Shown here piece by piece: positions 53,395-61,541 of a DNA stretch of 64,000 nucleotides. Numbering within the stretch: position 1 is the stretch's first letter; every line of letters starts with the position of its first letter. A model generated the notes under the pieces. The model did no database searches. It had not been told where the DNA came from and saw only the letters and a list, made by a program, of their open reading frames with translations. The stretch is from Neorhizobium sp. JUb45 (GTDB lineage: Bacteria > Pseudomonadota > Alphaproteobacteria > Rhizobiales > Rhizobiaceae). The stretch is from contig NZ_SLYW01000001.1 in the NCBI RefSeq assembly GCF_004343585.1, positions 248,001 through 312,000 on the forward strand, given 5' to 3'. A program made the position numbers and the translations under genes.

Positions 53395-54456
53395 TCAGGG
53401 AATGAGCCTGTCGGCGCGCAACTGCTCGAACAGGGCGAAGAAGGCGTCGTCGGTCGGCTGGTATTCCAGAAAGCCGAGACGGCGGCTTTTCGACATGTCG
53501 GTGACCACTTCGATCGGCCGGCCGAGATCGGCGTCGGTGTGCCATGGCGATGCCAGACGGTGAATGTCGGGCTCGGCAAGGTTGTGGCGGGCGGCGATGT
53601 CACGCCAGATTTCCGCGTCATCGGCCATCTGCGTTTCGAGCGGTTGCGCACTGCCATCGAACTCGGCCGGGGTGATGCCGAACCATTCGGCGATGCGGTT
53701 CCACATCCACTTCCAGCGAAAGATATCACCGTTGACGACGTTGAAATCCTGATTGGCGGCGGCGGGTGTGGTGGCGGCCCATAGAAGATGGCGGCCGAGC
53801 AGGGTGGCATCGGTCATGTCGGTCAGGCCGTTCCACTGCATGTCGGCGCCGGGGAAACGGAAGGGGCGGCCGGTTTCCTTGCAGATCGTCGCATAGACCG
53901 CCAGCGTCGTGCCCATGTTCATGGCATTGCCGACCGCCTTGCCGATGATGGTGTGCGGGCGATGGATGCTCCAGGCAAAGCCATCACGCTTGGCTGCCGC
54001 AAACACTTCGTCTTCCTGGGCGTAATAGAAATTGTCGACATCGATGCGGCCCTGTTCCTCGCGGAACGGCGTTTGCGGCAGCGAGCCTTTGCCATAGGCC
54101 TCGAACGGGCCGAGATAGTGTTTCAGTCCGGTGACAAGCGCGACATGACGCACCGAAGCGGCGGGCGACAGCGCGTCGAGCAGGTTGCGGACCATGGCGG
54201 AATTGACGCGGATGTTTTCGGTTTCCGTCGGCTGCCTCAGCCAGCTGGAAATGAATACCGTCGATGGGGTAATGCCTGACAGCGCCGTGGCCAGCGATGC
54301 CGGATCGAGAAGGTCGGCTGCCACCGGTGTGACGCCTTGCTTCTGCGTCGGCTTGCGGGCCAGGCCAAAGATCTGCCAGCCGTCTTCGGCCAGAACCTTT
54401 GCGGTTGCGCTGCCGACAATGCCGCTGGCGCCGACGATCAATGCTGTCTTGCTCAT
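53395..54456 (-). CDS. PRISE-type NAD(P)-dependent reductase (atypical SDR)
   Basis: A 353-residue atypical SDR with VGASGIVGSATAKVL (about 8-22) as cofactor motif. The later AYGKGSLPQTPFREE, NFYYAQEDEVFAAAKRDGFAWSIHRPHTIIG (about 140-172) and NDFNVVNGDIFRWKWMW regions are characteristic of the progesterone 5-beta-reductase / iridoid synthase-like branch. Y143 within NFYYAQED is a plausible catalytic tyrosine. It may reduce enones. It is divergent from an HxlR regulator, which suggests induction by a reactive compound. Confidence 0.82.
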   Translation of the reverse strand: MSKTALIVGASGIVGSATAKVLAEDGWQIFGLARKPTQKQGVTPVAADLLDPASLATALSGITPSTVFISSWLRQPTETENIRVNSAMVRNLLDALSPAASVRHVALVTGLKHYLGPFEAYGKGSLPQTPFREEQGRIDVDNFYYAQEDEVFAAAKRDGFAWSIHRPHTIIGKAVGNAMNMGTTLAVYATICKETGRPFRFPGADMQWNGLTDMTDATLLGRHLLWAATTPAAANQDFNVVNGDIFRWKWMWNRIAEWFGITPAEFDGSAQPLETQMADDAEIWRDIAARHNLAEPDIHRLASPWHTDADLGRPIEVVTDMSKSRRLGFLEYQPTDDAFFALFEQLRADRLIP

Positions 54457-54565
54457 GCTTGTATCCTTTCGTTGTCGGCTTCATCTAGTCTTTTGGCCGC
54501 CACCATGCCAGAAGGCACCCTTTGGGGACATAGACACCCTGACGTAACCACTCTGGAGAGGCCCG

Positions 54566-54937
54566 ATGCAGCCCGGTTCGCCCGATCATGAATGGCGCGA
54601 GGATTGCGCGCCGCGCCGCGTGCTGGAGATCTTTTCCAGCAAATGGACAAGCATGATCCTGCATGTGCTGCACACGCGGCTGAATGGCTGCGCCCGTACC
54701 GGCGTGCTGTTGCGCAGTCTGCCGGGCATTTCCAAGAAGATGCTGACCCAGACCCTGCGTGACATGGAGGCGGCCGGCCTCGTGACCCGGCATGTGCATG
54801 GCACCGTGCCGCCTGCCGTCGATTACACGCTGACGCCGCTCGGAACACGCTTCGTCGAGCCTGTCGAACTGCTCTATGGCTGGGGCCGTGACAACGCCGA
54901 CGCACTCGATGCGCTGATCGCAAAGAACCGCGGCTGA
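54566..54937 (+). CDS. HxlR-family transcriptional regulator
   Basis: A 123-residue winged-helix protein of the HxlR type. It has the N-terminal cysteine in REDCAPRRVLEIFSSKWT (about 11-28), the HTH GVLLRSLPGISKKMLTQTLRDMEAAGLV (about 46-73) and the wing HVHGTVPPAVDYTLTPLG. HxlR proteins of this form often sense formaldehyde or electrophiles through the conserved Cys. It diverges from the PRISE-type reductase gene across 109 bp, so that gene is the probable target. Confidence 0.9.
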   Translation: MQPGSPDHEWREDCAPRRVLEIFSSKWTSMILHVLHTRLNGCARTGVLLRSLPGISKKMLTQTLRDMEAAGLVTRHVHGTVPPAVDYTLTPLGTRFVEPVELLYGWGRDNADALDALIAKNRG

Positions 54938-54995
54938 CTTGCGACAACCGGGCGGTTGTCACAACAAAGTCAGCGATCGGCTATTTCAGCAAATC

Positions 54996-55013
54996 TTGCT
55001 TTACGTACCTCAT
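54996..55013. promoter_or_regulatory. Operator upstream of the sugar ABC operon
   Basis: TTGCTTTACGTACCTCAT differs from the 18-mer at xylR and xylA at three positions and keeps the TACGTACCTCA core (55002-55012). It lies 36 bp before the leader ORF and 125 bp before the ATPase start, so the regulator encoded at 48959 probably controls this transporter too. Confidence 0.7.
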
Positions 55014-55048
55014 AATCTTGGCTAGCCTCCCGATCAGGAGGACTATCA

Positions 55049-55141
55049 ATGCATTCGACCGCTTGCGAGGAGGCTGGCGTTCGATGTGCGTTTCCATTCG
55101 AACGCGTATCGACGCACTTTAAATGCGTGGCCGGACCATGA
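55049..55141 (+). CDS. Candidate 30-residue leader ORF upstream of the sugar ABC ATPase
   Basis: ATG at 55049 is preceded at ideal spacing by AGGAGGA (55036-55042), the best ribosome site in this region. The frame ends with TGA overlapping the ATPase ATG as ATGA (55138-55141). It reads MHSTACEEAGV..., contains three Cys and no hydrophobic stretch. The ATPase start itself lacks a Shine-Dalgarno sequence, so its translation may depend on this ORF. A second small ORF (ATG 55083 behind GAGGAGG, stop at 55121) lies inside in another frame. The case for coding is inferred. Confidence 0.5.
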   Translation: MHSTACEEAGVRCAFPFERVSTHFKCVAGP

Positions 55142-56679
55142 GCGTTACTGCGCCCGTGGCTTCGACCGTTCATACAGTTCCGCTGCTTGAGGGCGCGGGG
55201 CTTTCCAAGACTTTTGGCATTGTCGAGGTTCTGAAGGACATCGACCTGACGGTGCGCGCCGGCGAAGTGCATGCCATTATCGGCGAAAACGGTGCCGGCA
55301 AATCCACCCTGATGAAGATCCTCGCCGGCAACCATCAGCCGACCCGTGGCGAGCTTCGCATCAATGGCGCGCCGGTCAGTTTTTCCGGGCCGGTGGATGC
55401 TGAAAACCATGGCATCGTGCTGGTGCATCAGGAAATCCTGCTGGCGCCGGATCTCACCGTTGCCCAGAACATCTATCTCGGCCGCGAACTCGGCAAGGGT
55501 CTGGCGCTCGATGACCGGGTGATGAACGAGGGTGCGACAAAAGCGATCCGCGAGCTCGGCGGTGATCTCGATCCCAACGCCATCGTCTCGCGCCTTTCCA
55601 TCGCCCAGCGGCAGCTGGTGCAGATCGCGCGCGTGTTGCTGGTGCCGCACCGTATCGTCATCTTCGACGAACCGACCGCGTCATTGACACCACACGAGAC
55701 CGAGGCGCTCTTGAAAGTCATCCGCGATATCCGCGCCAAGGGTGTCGGCGTGCTCTACATCTCGCACCGCCTGCCGGAGGTGAAGGAAATTGCTGACCGC
55801 GTCACCGTGTTGCGCGATGGTCGTCTGGTGGCCTCGCACGAGACCTCCGAGCTTCAACCGGCCGATATGGCGCGGTTGATGGTGGGGCGCGATGTGGCAA
55901 AACTTTATCCCGACCGTCATGCGGCAGAGGCACGCGAAACCGTGCTGAATGTCGAAAATTTTGACGTGCCGGGTTATGCGCAGGGTGCTTCCTTCACGCT
56001 GCGCAAAGGCGAAATCCTCGGTTTTGCCGGGTTGATCGGCGCCGGCCGTACCGAGCTGATGGAAGGTCTGGTGGGTCTGCGTCCGGGCAAGGGCAAGGTG
56101 ACGTTGCGCGGTCATCCGGTGGCTTTCACCGATGTCCATTCCAGCCTGAAAGCCGGCGTCGCCTATCTCTCGGAAGACCGCAAGGGCAAGGGCCTGCTGC
56201 TGACAAAAGACCTGCGCACCAACCTGACGCTGGCCTCGCTTTCAAAATTCATTCGCGGGTTTCAGATCGACCGCAAACGCGAAGCGCAAGCGCTCGACAC
56301 GGCGATCGAGGATTTCGATATCCGCACCGGCAACAAGGATATCCTTGCCGGCCAGCTTTCCGGTGGCAACCAGCAGAAACTGCTGCTGGCCAAGATGATG
56401 CTGCTCGATCCGCAGGTCGTCATCATCGACGAGCCGACACGCGGCATCGATATCGGCAACAAGGAACAGATCTATAAATTCATCGCCGCTCTGGCCGAAG
56501 AGGGGCGGTCGATCATCGTCGTTTCCTCCGAAATGCCAGAGCTGATCGGCATCTGCGACCGCATCCATGTGATGCGGGCGGGGCGGATCGTCGGCGAGGT
56601 GGAGGGGGAGCACATGACGGAAAACGAGATCGTGCAGCTGGCGACGGGTGTGAATGCGGGTGCGGGGGAGGCGGCGTGA
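55138..56679 (+). CDS. Sugar ABC transporter ATPase, double-domain (XylG/RbsA type)
   Basis: A 513-residue ATPase with two domains. The first has Walker A GENGAGKST (about 46-54), signature LSIAQRQLVQIARVL and Walker B VIFDEPTASLT. The second has the degenerate GLIGAGRTEL and LSGGNQQKLLLAKMML with Walker B VVIIDEPTRGIDI, the usual RbsA/XylG pattern. It energises a CUT2-type monosaccharide importer with the permease and binding protein downstream. The start at 55138 overlaps the leader ORF as ATGA; an in-frame ATG at 55123 is less likely. The ligand is probably xylose or a related pentose, by context only. Confidence 0.9.
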   Translation: MSVTAPVASTVHTVPLLEGAGLSKTFGIVEVLKDIDLTVRAGEVHAIIGENGAGKSTLMKILAGNHQPTRGELRINGAPVSFSGPVDAENHGIVLVHQEILLAPDLTVAQNIYLGRELGKGLALDDRVMNEGATKAIRELGGDLDPNAIVSRLSIAQRQLVQIARVLLVPHRIVIFDEPTASLTPHETEALLKVIRDIRAKGVGVLYISHRLPEVKEIADRVTVLRDGRLVASHETSELQPADMARLMVGRDVAKLYPDRHAAEARETVLNVENFDVPGYAQGASFTLRKGEILGFAGLIGAGRTELMEGLVGLRPGKGKVTLRGHPVAFTDVHSSLKAGVAYLSEDRKGKGLLLTKDLRTNLTLASLSKFIRGFQIDRKREAQALDTAIEDFDIRTGNKDILAGQLSGGNQQKLLLAKMMLLDPQVVIIDEPTRGIDIGNKEQIYKFIAALAEEGRSIIVVSSEMPELIGICDRIHVMRAGRIVGEVEGEHMTENEIVQLATGVNAGAGEAA

Positions 56680-56750
56680 GGAAAGATCCTTCTCCAACCT
56701 CTCGCCCAAAGAGCAGTGTCCGCGCCCGCGGGGTGGTGACAGTGCCACAA

Positions 56751-56885
56751 CCCTCTTCTCCCCATCGGGGAGAAGTGCCGGAGCGCCAGCGAGGCGATGA
56801 GGGGGCCAGATGGCATGGCGCTCATCGTTGCGTCGCCCCCCTCATCCGACCCTTCGGGCCACCTTCTCCCCGCGGGGGAGAAGAT
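56751..56885. repeat. Palindromic mosaic repeat inside the ABC operon
   Basis: CTTCTCCCCATCGGGGAGAAG at the left (given as a 21-base palindrome, 56754-56774) has a counterpart CTTCTCCCCGCGGGGGAGAAG at the right (56863-56883). The inner block GATGAGGGGG is inverted as CCCCCTCATC. It separates the ATPase and permease genes by 256 bp although they must be co-transcribed, and could reduce downstream expression. Confidence 0.82.
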
Positions 56886-56935
56886 AGTTGGAGTGACTCG
56901 CAACCGCTCACGATCTTCCCAACGAGGGTGGCAGC

Positions 56936-57937
56936 ATGAGCACAGTCGCAACAGACACGACCAAGGCTCCCAAAACCTCAAAAGACTGGGACATGGCGGC
57001 CATCGCGCCCTTCGTGGCGCTGGCGCTGCTGCTGGTGCTGGGCTATTTCGCCAATCCGAATTTCGTTTCGCTCGCCAATCTCACCAATGTCATCACCCGC
57101 AGCGCCTTCATCGCCATCATCGCGCTGGGGGCCACTTACGTGATCTCGTCGGGCGGGCTCGATTTATCGGTCGGCGCGATGGTGGCCTTTGTCGCCAGCC
57201 TGATGATCCTGTTCATGAATTCCGGCGCGGTCGCCGATCCGATGCTGATGCTGATCGCGGCTATGATGCTGGCGCTGATCCTCGGGGCGGCCTGTGGGCT
57301 GACCAACGGACTGATCACCACGGTCGGCAAGATTGAACCGTTTATCGCCACGCTCGGCATGATGGGCATCTATCGCGGCCTGACGACATGGCTGTCCCAG
57401 GGCGGCTCGATCACGGTGCGCGACCGTGAATTGCAGCAGCTTTATCGCCCGGTCTATTTTGGCGATGTGTTTGGCGTGCCGATCCCGATCATCGTGATTT
57501 TCGTCACCGCCGCGATTGCCGCCTTCGTGCTCTACCGCACGCGGTATGGCCGGCACGTGATTGCCGTCGGATCGAATGAGGAAGTGGCGCGCTATTCCGG
57601 CATTTCGGTGAAGAAGGTGCGCACCATTGCCTATGTCATTCAGGGGCTCTGCGTCGCCGTTGCCGTGATCATCTATGTGCCGCGTCTGGGATCGACCTCG
57701 GCCACCACCGGCATTCTCTGGGAACTGCAGGCGATCACCGCCGTCGTGGTCGGTGGCACGGCGCTTCGGGGTGGCGTCGGGCGTATCTGGGGCACGATCT
57801 GTGGCGCCTTCATTCTGGAAATCGTCGGCAACATCATGCTGCTGTCCAATTTTGTCAGCGAATATCTGATCGGCGCGATCCAAGGGGCGATCATCATCAT
57901 CGCCATGCTGGTGCAGCGCACGCTGATGCGGAAATAG
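56936..57937 (+). CDS. Sugar ABC transporter permease (RbsC/XylH type)
   Basis: A 333-residue membrane protein with about ten hydrophobic segments. It shows FVALALLLVLGYFANPNFVS (about 23-42), the conserved ALGATYVISSGGLDLSVGAM (about 63-82) and a late VVGGTALRGGVGRIWGTICG (about 264-283), typical of CUT2 permeases. ATG at 56936 follows GAGGGTGGCAGC. It lies downstream of the repeat and 81 bp upstream of the binding-protein gene. Confidence 0.92.
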   Translation: MSTVATDTTKAPKTSKDWDMAAIAPFVALALLLVLGYFANPNFVSLANLTNVITRSAFIAIIALGATYVISSGGLDLSVGAMVAFVASLMILFMNSGAVADPMLMLIAAMMLALILGAACGLTNGLITTVGKIEPFIATLGMMGIYRGLTTWLSQGGSITVRDRELQQLYRPVYFGDVFGVPIPIIVIFVTAAIAAFVLYRTRYGRHVIAVGSNEEVARYSGISVKKVRTIAYVIQGLCVAVAVIIYVPRLGSTSATTGILWELQAITAVVVGGTALRGGVGRIWGTICGAFILEIVGNIMLLSNFVSEYLIGAIQGAIIIIAMLVQRTLMRK

Positions 57938-58018
57938 GAGAGTTCTTAAGAATACGCCGGGCCATCTGGGGCGGGTCCGGTCGGGAGGAGAGACCCCGTT
58001 TTTCTTGGGAGAGAGAAC

Positions 58019-58984
58019 ATGCGTAGAAGAACTTTTGGGATAACCGCGGCAGCACTTGCCGCATCGGTGGTGATGGCGCCGACGCTCGGCTGGGCGCAGG
58101 AGGCGAAAAAGGTAACGATCGGCGTGTCCATTCCGGCCGCCGACCATGGCTGGACGGCCGGCGTGGTCTTCCATGCCGAACGTGTCGCGAAACTTCTCAT
58201 GGCCGAACACAAGGGCCTCAATGTCATCGTGAAAACCTCGGCCGATCCCGCCAGCCAGGCCAATGCCGTGCAGGATCTGGCGGTGCAGGGCATCGATGCG
58301 CTCGTCATCCTGCCGACCGATCCGGATCAGCTCGTGTCGGCCATCCAGCAGGTCAAGGACGACGGAAAATTCGTGGCGCTGGTCGACCGCGCACCTTCCG
58401 TCAACGACAACACGATCCGCGATCTCTACGTGGCCGGCAACAACCCGGCGCTCGGCGAAGTCGCCGGCCAGTATATCTCCAAGACGACGCCGGAAGCCGA
58501 GGTCGTCATCATTCGTGGCCTGCCGATCCCGATCGATCAGCAGCGTCAGGATGGTTTCGACAAGGGGATTGCCGGCTCGAAGGTGAAGGTGCTGGATCGC
58601 CAGTACGGCAACTGGAGCCGCGATGACGCATTCCGCGTGATGCAGGATTATCTCACCAAATATCCGAAGATCGACGTGGTCTGGTGCCAGGATGACGACA
58701 TGGCTGTCGGCGTGCTGGAAGCCATCCAACAGGCCAAGCGCACCGACATCAAATATGTCGTCGGCGGCGCCGGTTCCAAGGACATGATCAAGCGCGTGGC
58801 CGACGGCGACAAGATGGTGCCGGTCGACGTGCTCTACCCACCGGCCATGGTGGCGACCGCCATGCAGCTCACCGCCGGCGGTTTTTACGATCAGGTACCG
58901 GTCAGCGGCAATTACATTCTCGATGCCACGCTGGTGACCAAGGACAACGCCAAGGACTTCTATTTCCCTGACTCGCCGTTCTGA
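58019..58984 (+). CDS. Periplasmic sugar-binding protein (RbsB/XylF type)
   Basis: A 321-residue family-4 (Peripla_BP_4) binding protein. Its signal peptide has twin-arginine character (RRRTFGITAAALAASVVMAP) and cleavage near WAQ. The mature domain begins KKVTIGVSIPAADHGWTAGV, with ALVILPTDPDQL and VVWCQDDDMAVGVLEAIQQ as sugar-pocket segments. The RRRTF N-terminus is odd for a Sec protein and may be a Tat signal. ATG follows GGGAGAGAGA. It completes the importer. Confidence 0.9.
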   Translation: MRRRTFGITAAALAASVVMAPTLGWAQEAKKVTIGVSIPAADHGWTAGVVFHAERVAKLLMAEHKGLNVIVKTSADPASQANAVQDLAVQGIDALVILPTDPDQLVSAIQQVKDDGKFVALVDRAPSVNDNTIRDLYVAGNNPALGEVAGQYISKTTPEAEVVIIRGLPIPIDQQRQDGFDKGIAGSKVKVLDRQYGNWSRDDAFRVMQDYLTKYPKIDVVWCQDDDMAVGVLEAIQQAKRTDIKYVVGGAGSKDMIKRVADGDKMVPVDVLYPPAMVATAMQLTAGGFYDQVPVSGNYILDATLVTKDNAKDFYFPDSPF

Positions 58985-59064
58985 CCGGCTTTTTCCGGGC
59001 GCGTCTGGTTGTCGACCTGCGCGCCCGTTCCATGTTCTGAATTGTATAAGCGGAGGTATTTTTC

Positions 59065-60117
59065 ATGAAGACGATCAAGGGCCCCGGCATCTTTCTCGGG
59101 CAGTTTGCAGGCGACGCGGCACCGTTCGACAGCTGGGACGGCATCACAAAATGGGCGGCGGACAAGGGCTATCTCGGCGTGCAGGTGCCCACATGGGCGA
59201 CCCAGCTGATCGACCTGAAAAAGGCCTCGACCTCCAAGGATTATTGCGACGAACTGGCCGGTGTGGCGCGGAGTAACGGCGTCGAGATCACCGAGCTTTC
59301 CACGCATCTGCAAGGCCAGTTGGTGGCCGTGCATCCGGCCTATGACGAAGTATTCGACGGTTTTGCCGCACCGGAAGTGCGCGGCAATCCGAAGGCGCGG
59401 CAGGAATGGGCGGTCGAACAGGTCAAGATGGCGATCACCGCGTCACGCCATCTCGGGATCAAGGCGCATGCGACCTTTTCCGGGGCGCTGGTCTGGCCGT
59501 ATCTCTATCCGTTCCCGCAGCGCCCTGCAGGCCTCGTGGAAACCGCATTCGATGAACTGGCGAAACGCTGGACGCCGATCCTCAACCATGCCGACGAAAA
59601 CGATGTCGACGTGTGCTACGAGATCCATCCCAGCGAAGACCTGCACGACGGCATCACCTTTGAGATGTTTCTGGAGCGCGTGAAAAACCACCGCCGCGCC
59701 AACATGCTCTACGATCCGTCGCATTACGTGCTGCAATGCCTCGATTATCTCGACAATATCGACATCTACAAGGACCGGATCAAGATGTTCCACGTCAAGG
59801 ACGCGGAATTCAATCCGACCGGGCGTCAGGGCGTGTATGGCGGTTTCCAGAACTGGGTGAACCGTGCCGGCCGTTTCCGTTCGCCGGGTGATGGTCAGGT
59901 CGATTTCGGTTCGATCTTCTCGAAAATGGCGGCCAACGACTTTGACGGCTGGGCTGTGGTCGAATGGGAATGCGCGTTGAAACATCCGGAGGACGGGGCG
60001 CGCGAAGGTGCCGAATTCGTCAAGGCGCATATCATCCGCGTCACCGAACACGCCTTCGACGACTTTGCCGCCGGCGGTACCGACGAGGCGGCCAACAGGC
60101 GGATGCTGGGGCTCTAG
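59065..60117 (+). CDS. Sugar phosphate isomerase/epimerase (xylose isomerase-like TIM barrel)
   Basis: A 350-residue AP-endonuclease-2/IolE-like TIM barrel. Recognisable parts are VTELSTHLQGQLVAVHPAYD near residues 72-90 (read ITELSTHLQG), VDVCYEIHPSEDLHDG (about 183-198) with the metal Glu, RANMLYDPSHYVLQ (about 210-223), KDRIKMFHVKDAEF (about 233-246) and WAVVEWECALKHPEDG. Such enzymes interconvert inosose-like or keto sugars. It follows the transporter and precedes a Gfo/Idh gene, a pair often used for oxidative isomer exchange of sugars. Exact substrate unknown. Confidence 0.85.
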   Translation: MKTIKGPGIFLGQFAGDAAPFDSWDGITKWAADKGYLGVQVPTWATQLIDLKKASTSKDYCDELAGVARSNGVEITELSTHLQGQLVAVHPAYDEVFDGFAAPEVRGNPKARQEWAVEQVKMAITASRHLGIKAHATFSGALVWPYLYPFPQRPAGLVETAFDELAKRWTPILNHADENDVDVCYEIHPSEDLHDGITFEMFLERVKNHRRANMLYDPSHYVLQCLDYLDNIDIYKDRIKMFHVKDAEFNPTGRQGVYGGFQNWVNRAGRFRSPGDGQVDFGSIFSKMAANDFDGWAVVEWECALKHPEDGAREGAEFVKAHIIRVTEHAFDDFAAGGTDEAANRRMLGL

Positions 60118-60118
60118 C

Positions 60119-60300
60119 AAGACCCCTCCCAACCAACCAGGGTCGAGACACGTGTCTCGTCCCGTCCTTACGGACCCCCACAAGGGGGAGGGCTTAACCC
60201 AGCCGATCCGCTTTGGCTCAATTGGGGCAGGCGAGTTGCTGCGAGTTTTCTCCCCCCTTGTGGTGGGGTCCGCAGGACGCCGGCAGGCCAGAGGGGGACT
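60119..60300. repeat. Intergenic repeat-like block between isomerase and dehydrogenase genes
   Basis: Inverted segments GGACCCCCACAAGGGGGAGG (60172-60191) and TCCCCCCTTGTGGTGGGGTCC (60251-60271, 21 bases given as boundary) can pair into one long stem with a divergent centre. GGGTCGAGACACGTGTCTCG just before is a second local palindrome. This resembles the other mosaic repeats of the window but differs in sequence. It fills most of the 218-bp gap. Confidence 0.65.
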
Positions 60301-60335
60301 TTGGCGCAAAGCGCAAATATTCAAGGGAGATTTTA

Positions 60336-61508
60336 ATGGCAATCGAAGGCAAACAGGAAGCGGCACGGCAGCCGCGCATCCGGCTCGGCATGGTCGGTGG
60401 CGGTTCGGGCGCCTTTATCGGCGCGGTACATCGCATGGCGGCACGGCTGGATGACCGGTTCGACCTGATCGCAGGCGCCCTGTCGTCGACCCCGGAAAAA
60501 GCGGCGGCATCCGGTCGCGAACTGGGGCTGGATGCGGCGCGTACATACGGCTCCTACAAGGACATGGCGATCCGCGAGGCGCGGCTGAAGGATGGTATCG
60601 AGGCAGTGTCGATCGTCACGCCCAACCACGTGCATTACGAGGCGGCGCGCGAGTTCCTGAAGCGCGGCATCCATGTCATCTGCGACAAGCCGCTGACCTC
60701 CAATCTGGCCGATGCGAAGAAGCTGAAGAAGCTGGCTGATGAGAGCGATGCGCTGTTCATCCTCACCCACAATTACACCGGTTATCCGATGGTGCGCCAG
60801 GCCCGCGAAATGATTGCCAATGGCGATCTCGGCAAGCTGCGTGTGGTGAATGTGGAATATGCGCAGGACTGGCTGACGGAAGCCGCCGAACAGACCGGCG
60901 CAAAACAGGCGGTGTGGCGCACCGATCCGGCGCAATCGGGTGCGGGCGGTTCGACAGGCGATATCGGCACGCATGCCTATAATCTCGCCTCTTTCGTCAC
61001 CGGCCTGACGCTGGAAAGCCTCGCCGCCGATCTCGACAGCTTTGTGCCGGGGCGGAGACTGGACGACAATGCGCATGTGATGCTGCGGTTTGCAGAGGGC
61101 GCCAAGGGCATGTTGTGGTGCAGCCAGGTGGCGCCGGGTAACGAGAATGGCCTGAAGCTGCGGGTCTATGGTGAAAAGGGCGGGCTGGAATGGTCGCAGG
61201 AAAACCCGAACCTGCTCTGGTACACGCCGTTTGGTGAGCCGAAACGGCTGATCACCCGCAATGGTGCCGGTGCAGGGGCGGCCGCCAACCGCGTGTCGCG
61301 CATTCCCGGTGGCCACCCGGAGGGCTATCTCGAAGCGTTTGCGACGATCTATTCCGAAGCAGCCCTTGCTATTCACGCCAAGAAGAATGGCACCAAGCTG
61401 GACAAGGCGGTGATCTATCCCACCGTCGATGACGGCGTGAAGGGCGTCGCCTTCGTCGAGGCCTGTGTGGCGTCTTCGAAAAAGAATGGCGCCTGGGTCA
61501 AGCTGTGA
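60336..61508 (+). CDS. Gfo/Idh/MocA-family oxidoreductase
   Basis: A 390-residue NAD(P)-dependent dehydrogenase. The Rossmann start is RLGMVGGGSGAFIGAVHR (about 16-33), the conserved CDKPLTSNLADAKKL (about 117-131) carries the EKP-like lysine, and GSTGDIGTHAYNLASFVTGL (about 205-224) carries the catalytic His. Such enzymes oxidise sugar or inositol hydroxyls. ATG at 60336 follows AAGGGAGAT; the longer frame covers the repeat. It is the last gene of the ABC-isomerase-dehydrogenase cluster. Confidence 0.9.
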   Translation: MAIEGKQEAARQPRIRLGMVGGGSGAFIGAVHRMAARLDDRFDLIAGALSSTPEKAAASGRELGLDAARTYGSYKDMAIREARLKDGIEAVSIVTPNHVHYEAAREFLKRGIHVICDKPLTSNLADAKKLKKLADESDALFILTHNYTGYPMVRQAREMIANGDLGKLRVVNVEYAQDWLTEAAEQTGAKQAVWRTDPAQSGAGGSTGDIGTHAYNLASFVTGLTLESLAADLDSFVPGRRLDDNAHVMLRFAEGAKGMLWCSQVAPGNENGLKLRVYGEKGGLEWSQENPNLLWYTPFGEPKRLITRNGAGAGAAANRVSRIPGGHPEGYLEAFATIYSEAALAIHAKKNGTKLDKAVIYPTVDDGVKGVAFVEACVASSKKNGAWVKL

Positions 61509-61541
61509 TCTGAAACCCGATGGCTGGGTGATCGATGGTCC

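Noticed and set aside
57164..58729. 521-codon frame antisense to the sugar permease and binding-protein genes
   Set aside because: Spans two well-defined plus-strand genes and their gap; no ribosome site or motif.
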